From DASXMT01 sp035569695 (GTDB taxonomy: Bacteria; Actinomycetota; Acidimicrobiia; Acidimicrobiales; RAAP-2), in assembly GCA_035569695.1 (NCBI GenBank), contig DATMMO010000203.1, positions 1 through 21,770 of the forward strand: a stretch of DNA of 21,770 nucleotides, in the 5' to 3' direction. Position numbers and translations under genes: made by a program. The notes under the pieces are model-generated. The model saw only the letters and a program-made list of their open reading frames with translations, did not search any database and was not told the DNA's origin. Shown here one piece after another: positions 1 to 6,903 of this stretch. Numbering within the stretch: the stretch's first letter is position 1; each line of letters begins with the position of its first letter.

Positions 1-1
1 G

Positions 2-1123
2 CTCGACCGGGGCGGCCTTCCCCTTGGTGATCCCTCGACCCTGCCCCCGCCACCGACCGGCGAGGGCGACCCGGTCCGGCATATCTTCTATTCGTCGGGC
101 ACCACCGCCGAGCCCAAGGGGGCCAGGCACACCGATCAGTCGCTGATGTCCACGGCCAACGGGCCCATCCTGAATGCCAGCAGCGACGACGTCATGCCCC
201 TTCCCTACCCCTACACCCATGTCGGGGGCTTCGCCGTGACCGTCTCCACCCTCTACACCGGCTCACGGATCCTCATGATCGAGATCTTCGACCCGGTGAA
301 GAGCCCGCTGGTGATGTCCGAGCATGGCGCCACCCGACTGGGCAGCTCGCTGCCGTTCTTCCTCGCCTACGCCGAGGCCCAGCAGCACCACGGCTCCGAG
401 CCGCTGTTCCCCAATCTGGTCTCGCTGTCGTCGGGAGGTGCGCCCAAGCCGCCCGAGCTCTTCTACCAGATGAAGGAGATCTTCGGTGTGCCCATCCTCT
501 CGGCCTGGGGCCTGACCGAGTTCCCCATCGCCACCGGCTCGTTCATGGACGACCTCGACGAGGACCTGGCCGTGGCCGAAGGACGGGCCCTTCCCGGCAT
601 CGACCTCAAGATCGTGTCCCTCGACGGGGCCGTGCTCCCACCGGGGGAGGAGGGGGAGGTCCTGGTGCGGGGGCCTCAGGCGCTCAAGGGCTATGTCGAC
701 GCCAGCCTGGACGCCGCCGCCTTCGACCCTGAGGGCTTCTTCCGAACCGGTGATCTGGGCGTGGTCGGGCCTCGAGGCCACCTGCGCATCACCGGGCGGA
801 CCAAGGACATCATCATTCGGAACGCTGAGAACCTGTCGGCCCTCGAGATCGAAGGCGTGGTCTACACCCACCCCAAGGTGGCTGACGTCGCCGTCATCGG
901 CGTCCCCGATCCCCGCACCGGCGAACGGGCTTGCGCCGTGGTGGTGCTGGCCGAGGGCGAGGACACGCTGACCCTGGCCGAGGTGGTCGAGCACTGCCGG
1001 TCCCACGAGCTGGCCAATCAGAAAATCCCCGAGCGTCTGGAGATCGTGGCCGAGCTGCCCCGAAATCCGATGGGCAAGATCTTGAAGCAGGAGCTGCGCA
1101 AGCAGTTCTCGACACCGGCCTGA
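2..1123 (+). CDS. Acyl-CoA synthetase / AMP-dependent ligase, 5'-truncated
   Basis: Adenylate-forming enzyme expected to activate a carboxylic acid to acyl-AMP and then acyl-CoA in the cytoplasm. The reading frame is open from base 2, so the gene starts outside the window; about 373 residues are visible, the C-terminal two thirds of a typical 500-550-residue member. The P-loop motif SSGTTAEPKG is at partial residues 31-40. The A5-type motif WGLTE, the A7-type motif RTGDLG, the A8 hinge GRTKDIIIRNAEN and the C-terminal NPMGKILK motif with the adenylation lysine all follow in order. An ATG at 146 lies after the P-loop and is not the true start. The protein ends 131 bp before the flavin oxidoreductase gene and probably supplies CoA thioesters to neighbouring enzymes. 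The family is certain; the substrate (fatty, cyclic or aromatic acid) is not. Confidence 0.93.
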   Translation, partial: LDRGGLPLGDPSTLPPPPTGEGDPVRHIFYSSGTTAEPKGARHTDQSLMSTANGPILNASSDDVMPLPYPYTHVGGFAVTVSTLYTGSRILMIEIFDPVKSPLVMSEHGATRLGSSLPFFLAYAEAQQHHGSEPLFPNLVSLSSGGAPKPPELFYQMKEIFGVPILSAWGLTEFPIATGSFMDDLDEDLAVAEGRALPGIDLKIVSLDGAVLPPGEEGEVLVRGPQALKGYVDASLDAAAFDPEGFFRTGDLGVVGPRGHLRITGRTKDIIIRNAENLSALEIEGVVYTHPKVADVAVIGVPDPRTGERACAVVVLAEGEDTLTLAEVVEHCRSHELANQKIPERLEIVAELPRNPMGKILKQELRKQFSTPA

Positions 1124-1254
1124 ACCTTCCCTGCGGACGGGAACGAGAGGCCAGTGGTGGGTCACTAGGGGAACCTGGTATCCTAGGTGCCTGGCTCCCG
1201 CTTCGCCCGGCGACGACTGTCGTGGGATGCTTGGCGGGCACGAGGGGAGATGCG

Positions 1255-2400
1255 ATGCACTGCGGAGTCATGGTTACGGGATACAACCAGGGGGACTGGC
1301 CGCGATTGATGGCCGGCGACTATGAGCGACCCCCTGACGTTCCGGACCACGTCAACATGGACAGCACCCTGTACATGGGTGAGCTGGTCGAGCCCTTGGG
1401 GTTCGACTCGATCTGGGCTACCGAGCACTACGGGTCGGCCTACTCGATGCAGCCGAACCCGCTGCAGTGGTTGGCCTATTGGGCCGGACGAACATCCCGC
1501 GTCGATGTGGGAACGGCCGTCATCGTCGCTCCGTGGTGGAATCCCGTCCGGCTGGCCCACGAGATCTCCATGCTCGACATCCTGCTCCAGGGTCGTCGTC
1601 TCCACCTGGGGATCGGTCGCGGCGTGGCCCCGCACGAGTACGCCTCCTTGGGCATTCCCATCGAGGAGTCGCACGCCTACTTCTACGATGTGGTCAACGC
1701 CGTCCGGGCGTCCGACGGTGCTGAGCGGTTCACATTCGACGGGCCGGTGTTCAAGATCCCGCCCACGACGGTCCGGCCCCAGGCCCGGCACAAGGGCGAC
1801 CTCACCACCAATATCAAGGCGGCGTTCACCACCGACAAGTCCGCTCGCCTGGCCGCCGAGAACGGCCTGGGGCAGATGTTCGTCTCCGATGACGACTTGG
1901 CCGGGATGACCGACAAGGTTCAGGGATTCAATCAGATTCGGGCTGAGCTCGGCTTGGCCCCCGACCAGCCGACCACGCTGTTGTGGATGTACTGCGCCGA
2001 GACGTCCGAAGAAGCGGAGGAGGGGTGGGAGTTCTTCCACAACCAGCAACTCGCCGCCCAGCACCACTACTTCGAGTGGAACAACCCGGGTTTCGAAGGG
2101 GTCAAGGGCTACGAGGAGTACCTGACCCGCCAGTCGGCCGATGTCGGTCACGCCGACGCCAGCGTGGCCAGTCACCGCCAGACCCAGCCCATCGGCACAC
2201 CCGACGAGATCATCGACAAGCTCAAGACCATGCAGTGGGCCATCAGCCTGGAGACGCTGGTGATCCATGTCTTCTACGGAGGCATGTCCCAGGACAAGGC
2301 AGAAAAGAGCCTTCGCCTCTTCGCCGAGAAGGTGTTGCCGGCCGTACACGACATGGCCACGCCCATGAACCCGGCGTCGTTGGGCCGGTCGGCCGGCTAG
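1255..2400 (+). CDS. LLM-class flavin-dependent oxidoreductase (luciferase-like monooxygenase)
   Basis: A 381-residue TIM-barrel flavoprotein of the bacterial luciferase-like family, which uses reduced FMN or F420 to oxidise or reduce small organic substrates. Family hallmarks are EPLGFDSIWATEHY (about residues 46-59), the segment NPVRLAHEISMLD (96-108) and the GIGRG turn (119-123). A C-terminal region with GTPDEIIDKL matches the usual end of the barrel. The frame stays open upstream to 931, but ATG 1255 is chosen because a GAGGGGAG ribosome binding site lies 5 nt before it and the family N-terminus (a beta strand, here HCGVMVTG) starts there. It is followed after 11 bp by an alpha/beta hydrolase gene, so the two are probably cotranscribed. 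FMN versus F420 use cannot be decided from the sequence. Confidence 0.92.
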   Translation: MHCGVMVTGYNQGDWPRLMAGDYERPPDVPDHVNMDSTLYMGELVEPLGFDSIWATEHYGSAYSMQPNPLQWLAYWAGRTSRVDVGTAVIVAPWWNPVRLAHEISMLDILLQGRRLHLGIGRGVAPHEYASLGIPIEESHAYFYDVVNAVRASDGAERFTFDGPVFKIPPTTVRPQARHKGDLTTNIKAAFTTDKSARLAAENGLGQMFVSDDDLAGMTDKVQGFNQIRAELGLAPDQPTTLLWMYCAETSEEAEEGWEFFHNQQLAAQHHYFEWNNPGFEGVKGYEEYLTRQSADVGHADASVASHRQTQPIGTPDEIIDKLKTMQWAISLETLVIHVFYGGMSQDKAEKSLRLFAEKVLPAVHDMATPMNPASLGRSAG

Positions 2401-2411
2401 TCGTCTCGTCG

Positions 2412-3230
2412 ATGCCCTCACCGTCACTGCCCCCGCAGCGGTTCACCATCCGCGGCGTCGAGGTCGAGGCCGAGGTCTCCGGGGAAGGACCCGATCTGAT
2501 CTGGGGCCACGGGCTCTCGATGAACCGGGCCAGCGACGCCGATATGGGCCTGCTCGACTGGGACCGGATCCCTTTCACTGTCGTTCGCTACGACGCCCGG
2601 GGCCACGGTGAGTCCGAGTCGACCCCCGATCTGGACGCCTACAGCTGGTCGGAGCTGGCCCAGGATCAACTGGCCCTGGCCGACGCCCTGGGCATCGGCA
2701 CCTACGTGGCCGCCGGTGCGTCCATGGGCTGTGGTACGGCTCTGCATGCCGCCGTCCTCGGTGAGGGGCGGGTCAGAGCATTGGTCCTGGCCATCCCACC
2801 CACGGCGTGGGAGACACGAGCGGCCCAGGCCGACCAATGGGAGCTGGCGGCCAGCGTCATCGAGACGGAGGGCATCGAAGCGGTCATCGCCGCTCGGGCT
2901 GAGCTCGACCCGCCCGACCCCTACGTCGGCGACGAGCGACGTCGGGAACAACAGGCCGCGGCCACCCGGGCCTGGGACCCGCCCCGGTTGGCCCTGGTCA
3001 TGCGGGGCGCCACCCGGGCCAACCTGCCCGACCGGGACGAGATCGCCGGGATCAAGGTGCCCGCCCTGGTCCTGGCCTGGACCGGCGACCCGATCCATCC
3101 CGTATCCACGGCCGAGGAGCTGCACGCCCTCCTTCCTGCCTCCGAGCTGCACGTGGCTTCCACCGGTTCGGATCTGAGCACCTGGACCGACCTGACCGCC
3201 GGTTTCCTCCAACGGGTCCTCGCCTCCTGA
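2412..3230 (+). CDS. Alpha/beta hydrolase fold protein, catalytic His not apparent
   Basis: A 272-residue cytoplasmic alpha/beta hydrolase. The oxyanion-type HG pair is at 33-34 (WGHGLS), the RYDARGHGES strand-turn at 59-68, and the nucleophile elbow GASMG at 102-106 with Ser104. A likely acid, Asp226, lies in TGDPIHP. In most relatives a His follows the last strand. Here that segment reads ASTGSDLSTW (249-258) and has no His, so the classical triad looks incomplete unless His229 or another residue substitutes. ATG 2412 is the first plausible start, 11 bp after the preceding stop; no strong Shine-Dalgarno is visible, consistent with translational coupling. Hydrolysis of an ester, lactone or thioester is expected from the family; substrate unknown. 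A non-hydrolytic role is possible. Confidence 0.88.
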   Translation: MPSPSLPPQRFTIRGVEVEAEVSGEGPDLIWGHGLSMNRASDADMGLLDWDRIPFTVVRYDARGHGESESTPDLDAYSWSELAQDQLALADALGIGTYVAAGASMGCGTALHAAVLGEGRVRALVLAIPPTAWETRAAQADQWELAASVIETEGIEAVIAARAELDPPDPYVGDERRREQQAAATRAWDPPRLALVMRGATRANLPDRDEIAGIKVPALVLAWTGDPIHPVSTAEELHALLPASELHVASTGSDLSTWTDLTAGFLQRVLAS

Positions 3231-3299
3231 CCCGGTTGGTGCCGGGGTCGACCCTCCCGATGGTTGCTCCGCCGGGCCCGAGAGTACGCTTTGTTCGCG

Positions 3300-3881
3300 A
3301 TGCGCAAGTACTTCACCTGGCGTTGTATCGGTCTTCACGTGCTCGTCCTCATCATCGTGCCGACCTTCTTGCTGCTCGGCCGGTGGCAGTACCACGCGGC
3401 CCGCAGCGGGAACACACTGAGCTGGGCCTACACGTTCGAGTGGCCCCTGTTCGCCCTCTATGCCATCTACGTCTGGTGGCGCCTGATCAACGAGAAGTCC
3501 ACCGCCCTGGCCCGGTTGTGGGCGGCCCGGGACCGCACGGCCGCCGCCAATTCGGGCATGCCCCTCGAAGAGGTACCCGGGTGGGCCCTGGACAAGACCC
3601 TGACGAAGGCGGTGATGCAGGCCAGTCTGGGGTCCCCCGGGTCACCCGCGTTGTCGGAGGGCACGCACACCGAGGTTCTCGAGTCCCACGAGCAAAAGCG
3701 TGATTCCGGCCTGGTGGGGGCGCCGACGGCGGCCGACCGTCTCGAGGTGATCGGCGACGAGAGCGAGCAGGTGGTCGATGCCAGCGTCGTCGGCGTGAAG
3801 GTGGTGGTCGACAAGGACCTGGAGGCCTACAACCGGTATCTGGCCGAGCTCAACCGGAGCGATCCCCCGAAGCGGTGGTGA
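3300..3881 (+). CDS. Small membrane protein with two transmembrane helices, unknown function
   Basis: A 193-residue protein whose N-terminal third carries two hydrophobic segments, about residues 8-26 and 46-64, separated by a short polar loop rich in aromatic residues (GRWQYHAARSG). The rest is hydrophilic and probably cytoplasmic, ending in a charged stretch (DKDLEAYNRYLAEL) followed by a basic tail. It resembles a family of uncharacterised actinobacterial proteins that start with MRxxxTxRW and are often called hypothetical. ATG 3300 is preferred over the open-frame ATG 3264 because the family-like N-terminus starts there. A TACGCT box ending 9 nt upstream could be a -10 giving a very short leader. 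It sits between the alpha/beta hydrolase and the aldehyde dehydrogenase on the same strand. No function is proposed. Confidence 0.78.
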   Translation: MRKYFTWRCIGLHVLVLIIVPTFLLLGRWQYHAARSGNTLSWAYTFEWPLFALYAIYVWWRLINEKSTALARLWAARDRTAAANSGMPLEEVPGWALDKTLTKAVMQASLGSPGSPALSEGTHTEVLESHEQKRDSGLVGAPTAADRLEVIGDESEQVVDASVVGVKVVVDKDLEAYNRYLAELNRSDPPKRW

Positions 3882-3905
3882 GCTCGACCCGGTGGCGGGA
3901 ACGGG

Positions 3906-3960
3906 TGGCCCACGATGCCCTCGAGTGTCGGATCGGCGGAACCGGCGGTACCGTGGGCCA
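3906..3960. repeat. 9-bp inverted repeat in the aldehyde dehydrogenase leader
   Basis: TGGCCCACG (3906-3914) and its exact reverse complement CGTGGGCCA (3952-3960) flank 37 GC-rich bases just upstream of the Shine-Dalgarno at 3966-3973. In RNA it could close a long stem-loop directly before the ribosome binding site. Whether it lies in the transcript, and whether it regulates anything, is inference. Confidence 0.4.
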
Positions 3961-3977
3961 ACGACGAAGGGGGCACG

Positions 3978-5453
3978 ATGACCACCGTGGAGACCAGGAC
4001 CGACTACAAGCTGTACATCGACGGCCAGTGGGTCACGCCCACCGGCGGTACCTATGAGATCATCAACCCCGCCACTGAAGAGGTCGTCGGGCTCGCCCCC
4101 GAAGCCACCGTCGACGACGTGGCCGCCGCCGCCGCCGCGGCCAGGCAGGCCTTCGAATCCTGGTCCCTGACCAGCCGGAAGGAGCGCTCCGCCCTCCTTC
4201 GGGCCGCCGCCGACCGTTGGGTCGAACGACACGATGAGCTCGTCCCCCTGGTGCAGGCCGAGACGGGTGCGACCCTTGCCGTGGCCGCGGGCGCCCAGGT
4301 CCCCGGCTGCGCCAATCGCCTGTACGAGTACGCCGACTTGGCCCTGGGCGACTGGGACGAACCGTTGCCTCCCAGCGAGTCGATGGCGTCGCCACTGGCG
4401 CCGGGATCGTTGCTCGGGGCCATCGCCGTCCGGCAGCCGGTGGGCGTATCCGCCTGCATCACCCCCTACAACTTCCCCCTGACCAGCATGGCCGGCAAGG
4501 TCGGTCCTGCCCTGGCCATGGGCAACACCGTGGTCATCAAGCCCGCCCCCCAGGATCCCCTCGGCATCATCGAAATGGTGAAGGTGTTCGAGGAGGTGGG
4601 GATCCCTCCGGGGGTCGTCAACCTGGTCACGGGCTCGCGCCCGGAGATCGGTGCCGCCCTGGTCGACTCGACCGACGTCGACATGATCAGCTTCACCGGC
4701 AGCTCGGTGGTGGGCTCCCGGATCGCCGAGGCCGGGGGCCGGACGATGAAACGCCTGCTGCTCGAGCTCGGGGGCAAGGGCGCCGCCCTGGTCCTGGCCG
4801 ACGCCGATCTCCCCACCGCCATCCGCTCCATTGCCAGCGTCTGGGCCTTTCACTCCGGGCAGATCTGCACCGCGCCCACCCGGGTGGTCGTCCACCGTTC
4901 GCTCTACCAGCCGCTGGTGGACGGACTGGCCCAGGCGGCCCGGTCCCTGCCCACCGGGGACCCGCTCGACGCGGCCACCGTGGTCGGGCCGGTCATCTCC
5001 GGGGTCCAGCGGGACCGGGTCGAGGCCATGATCGCGTCGGGCCAGGACGACGGAGCCGAGATCGTCGTCGACGGTCGGCAGCCCGAGCACCTGGAGAAGG
5101 GGTTCTTCGTGGCGCCGACGCTGTTGGCCGAGTGCCACAACGACATGCACGTGGTTCGAAACGAGATCTTCGGTCCCGTGGTGGTGGTGGTGCCCTTCGA
5201 CGACGAGGACGAGGGCATCGCCATCTCCAACGACAGCTCGTACGGGCTGTACGACTACGTGTTCTCCAAGGACACGCCTCGGGCCTACGCCGTGGCCCGC
5301 CGCCTCCGGGCCGGGAACGTGGGCATCAACACCACCGGCCGCAACGCACATACACCATTCGGCGGGTTCAAGATGAGTGGCATCGGTCGCATGGACGGCA
5401 AGTGGGGCATGCACACCTACAGCGAGCTCCAGAGCATCGTCTGGCCGTCCTGA
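3978..5453 (+). CDS. NAD(P)-dependent aldehyde dehydrogenase
   Basis: A 491-residue enzyme of the ALDH superfamily, the usual length for the family, oxidising an aldehyde to the carboxylic acid. Active-site features are all present: Asn165 in PYNF, cofactor-binding Lys188 in VIKPAP, the FTGS Rossmann turn (239-242), general-base Glu263 in LELGGK, nucleophile Cys297 in GQICTAP, and Glu396 in NEIFGP. ATG 3978 is chosen because of the GAAGGGGG Shine-Dalgarno 4 nt upstream; the frame extends to 3915 but that part is unlike an ALDH N-terminus. It is the last + strand gene before a convergent MBL-fold gene. Its context next to a CoA ligase and a flavin oxidoreductase suggests oxidation of a catabolic aldehyde. 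Substrate and NAD versus NADP preference are not readable. Confidence 0.96.
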   Translation: MTTVETRTDYKLYIDGQWVTPTGGTYEIINPATEEVVGLAPEATVDDVAAAAAAARQAFESWSLTSRKERSALLRAAADRWVERHDELVPLVQAETGATLAVAAGAQVPGCANRLYEYADLALGDWDEPLPPSESMASPLAPGSLLGAIAVRQPVGVSACITPYNFPLTSMAGKVGPALAMGNTVVIKPAPQDPLGIIEMVKVFEEVGIPPGVVNLVTGSRPEIGAALVDSTDVDMISFTGSSVVGSRIAEAGGRTMKRLLLELGGKGAALVLADADLPTAIRSIASVWAFHSGQICTAPTRVVVHRSLYQPLVDGLAQAARSLPTGDPLDAATVVGPVISGVQRDRVEAMIASGQDDGAEIVVDGRQPEHLEKGFFVAPTLLAECHNDMHVVRNEIFGPVVVVVPFDDEDEGIAISNDSSYGLYDYVFSKDTPRAYAVARRLRAGNVGINTTGRNAHTPFGGFKMSGIGRMDGKWGMHTYSELQSIVWPS

Positions 5454-5482
5454 TCACCAAGAGCTCACCGATGGCGGGCGTC

Positions 5483-5503
5483 GTCGGGCGCCTCAGGCCC
5501 GAC
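5483..5503. terminator. Candidate hairpin terminator between convergent genes
   Basis: GTCGGGC (5483-5489) and GCCCGAC (5497-5503) form a perfect 7-bp GC-rich stem with a 7-nt loop. It lies between the converging aldehyde dehydrogenase and MBL-fold genes and spans the TGA of the latter. No T-tract follows on either strand, so it is not a textbook intrinsic terminator; in high-GC actinobacteria such hairpins can still terminate or stabilise 3' ends. Confidence 0.4.
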
Positions 5504-6434
5504 AGGTCAGCGGTCGGCCGCCGTTGTAGGTGACCATGTCGGCCAGGGCGGCGGCGATGTCGATGGTGCCGCCCCGGGGCGTGCCTTGGAGCTCGGCATA
5601 GGCGCGATGGAGATTGCCGACGATGCGCTCGGCGTCGGAGAGGCCGGCGAACCGGCCCAGGTCGGTGTCCCGGGCCGCTTCAAGGGGGCTCACCCCGGCC
5701 TCGACGCCCTGCACCGCGGTGGCCAGGACGAAGCGCAGGTAGTCCACGACCCCATCGATGAGCTCGGGACCGGCGACGGGACCGTGTCCGGGCACGATGG
5801 TGCGGGCCCCCAGTGGGCGAACGACGGTCTCGAGGACATCGATGGCACCGGCCACCGAGCCCATGAGCACGAAGGGCGTGCCCTGGTTGAACAACAGATC
5901 GCCACAGAAGAGCACCGACCGCTCGGGCAGCCAGACGATCGAGTCGTTGGTGGTGTGGGCGGCGTCGCCGACGTGGCGGACCTCGCAGGCCAGGTCGTCG
6001 ACCCACACGGTCACGGTGTCCCGGTAGGTGAGAAACGGGGGAGCCAGCTCCAAGGCACCCCAGTCGACGTCGTCCCAGATGCCGTGGAAGTCGGGCAACC
6101 CGCTGGACAGCACCTGTTCCCGACAGGCCTCGTGGGCAACGATCGTCGCCGGGGCAAAGAGGTAGTTGCCGTGGGTGTGGTCGCCGTGATGGTGTGTGTT
6201 GATCAGGGTCCTGACCGGCTGGTCGCTCACGCCGCCAATGGTGTCGAGGTAGGCCCGGGTCCGCCGCTCGGTGGAACAGGCGTCGATGCTGGTCACCCCG
6301 GAGGCTCCGACCATGAAGCCGGTGTTGTTGATGAACCAGCTCCCGTCGGGCTGGATGTAGGCGTAGATCCCGTCGCTCACCTCCTCGGCTCTCGGAGGCC
6401 CGAGCAGGGGGAGGTCGAGATGGGTCGAGCTCAT
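5493..6434 (-). CDS. MBL-fold metallo-hydrolase
   Basis: A 313-residue metallo-beta-lactamase superfamily hydrolase. The dinuclear metal site is complete: the HxHxDH motif (His81, His83, Asp85, His86 in THHHGDH), His160 in GDAAHTTND, bridging Asp179 in CGDLL, and His217 in VPGHGP. The order and spacing fit stand-alone MBL hydrolases (SoxH-like and quinoprotein-relay-like MBL proteins) rather than antibiotic beta-lactamases, and no signal peptide is seen. ATG at 6434 is preferred over an in-frame TTG at 6446 because a GGAG sequence lies 6 nt upstream. It is convergent with the aldehyde dehydrogenase and divergent from the small ORF at 6613. A TAGGAT box at 6486-6481 on this strand could be its -10. 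Likely a hydrolase of an ester, lactone or thioester; substrate unknown. Confidence 0.94.
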   Translation of the reverse strand: MSSTHLDLPLLGPPRAEEVSDGIYAYIQPDGSWFINNTGFMVGASGVTSIDACSTERRTRAYLDTIGGVSDQPVRTLINTHHHGDHTHGNYLFAPATIVAHEACREQVLSSGLPDFHGIWDDVDWGALELAPPFLTYRDTVTVWVDDLACEVRHVGDAAHTTNDSIVWLPERSVLFCGDLLFNQGTPFVLMGSVAGAIDVLETVVRPLGARTIVPGHGPVAGPELIDGVVDYLRFVLATAVQGVEAGVSPLEAARDTDLGRFAGLSDAERIVGNLHRAYAELQGTPRGGTIDIAAALADMVTYNGGRPLTCRA

Positions 6435-6543
6435 GGGACGCTCCAAACCGTGTCAGCCGACGGATACCCGGAACGCGGAGATCCTATCGGAGGCCCTCGC
6501 CGGGACGGGGGGAGGTTGTCCGGCGACAGAGCGGGGGAATCGA

Positions 6544-6594
6544 TATAGTGGCAGGGGGAGTTGAAGCCTCGGTCGTCTCGATCCAGACATCGAG
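6544..6594 (+). promoter_or_regulatory. Promoter-like -10 box and 5' leader hairpin upstream of small ORF
   Basis: TATAGT at 6544-6549 is a good -10 match in a GC-rich background; a -35 is weak (GCGACA at 6523-6528 with short spacing). Downstream, CTCGAT (6577-6582) and ATCGAG (6589-6594) form a perfect 6-bp hairpin with a 6-nt loop. It ends two bases before the GGGGGAGGG ribosome-binding sequence (6596-6604) of the ORF at 6613. Together they support a real transcript here. Confidence 0.45.
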
Positions 6595-6612
6595 TGGGGG
6601 AGGGTTATCAAC

Positions 6613-6882
6613 ATGGGGGGAATGGTGAACGAGCACGACGCCTTTTGTGCGCTGGTGGCCGTGGCCGAGCAGGACCGCAAGTGGATGCGCCGGGTCCGCC
6701 GCCAGGTTCGAGTGGCGGCGTGGAAGAAGGAAATGATCCGGTGGTCGCTGTCCTGTGGCGCCCTGGGGCCCGCAGGGCCGTGCTTGGCCACCACCGATGC
6801 GTGGGTCCTGTTCATGGACGGGCCCTCGGAGACGTCGGCAACCACACCGGCTCCGACGGAGAGCGTGAAGCGCCTGGCTTGA
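6613..6882 (+). CDS. Small uncharacterised protein (89 aa)
   Basis: I do not recognise this protein. It is 89 residues long, with a basic stretch in the middle (WMRRVRRQVRVAAWKK) and a C-terminal segment rich in Thr, Ser and Pro; no clear transmembrane helix or known motif. Support for coding is its high third-position GC, similar to neighbours, a strong purine-rich RBS (GGGGGAGGG, 8 nt before ATG 6613) and a TATAGT box upstream. It occupies the only space between the divergent MBL-fold gene and the convergent amidohydrolase, and no better ORF competes there; the minus-strand ORF across it runs into the amidohydrolase region in another frame. It could be a small DNA- or RNA-binding protein, but that is a guess from charge alone. 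Confidence 0.5.
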   Translation: MGGMVNEHDAFCALVAVAEQDRKWMRRVRRQVRVAAWKKEMIRWSLSCGALGPAGPCLATTDAWVLFMDGPSETSATTPAPTESVKRLA

Positions 6883-6903
6883 CGGTGACGGCCTCGGGGG
6901 CGG

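Noticed and set aside
1179..1184. TATCCT as a -10 box for the flavin oxidoreductase
   Set aside because: No acceptable -35 lies 16-18 bp upstream and the resulting leader would be over 60 nt; too weak to annotate.
931..1254. N-terminal extension of the flavin oxidoreductase frame
   Set aside because: It overlaps the acyl-CoA synthetase gene, is Arg/Gly-rich and unlike the family, and a good RBS precedes ATG 1255.
3642..5414. 590-codon open frame on the minus strand opposite the aldehyde dehydrogenase
   Set aside because: It is the antisense shadow of a complete, motif-perfect ALDH; its product is a low-complexity Gly/His/Asp/Val-rich sequence typical of reverse-strand reading in high-GC DNA.
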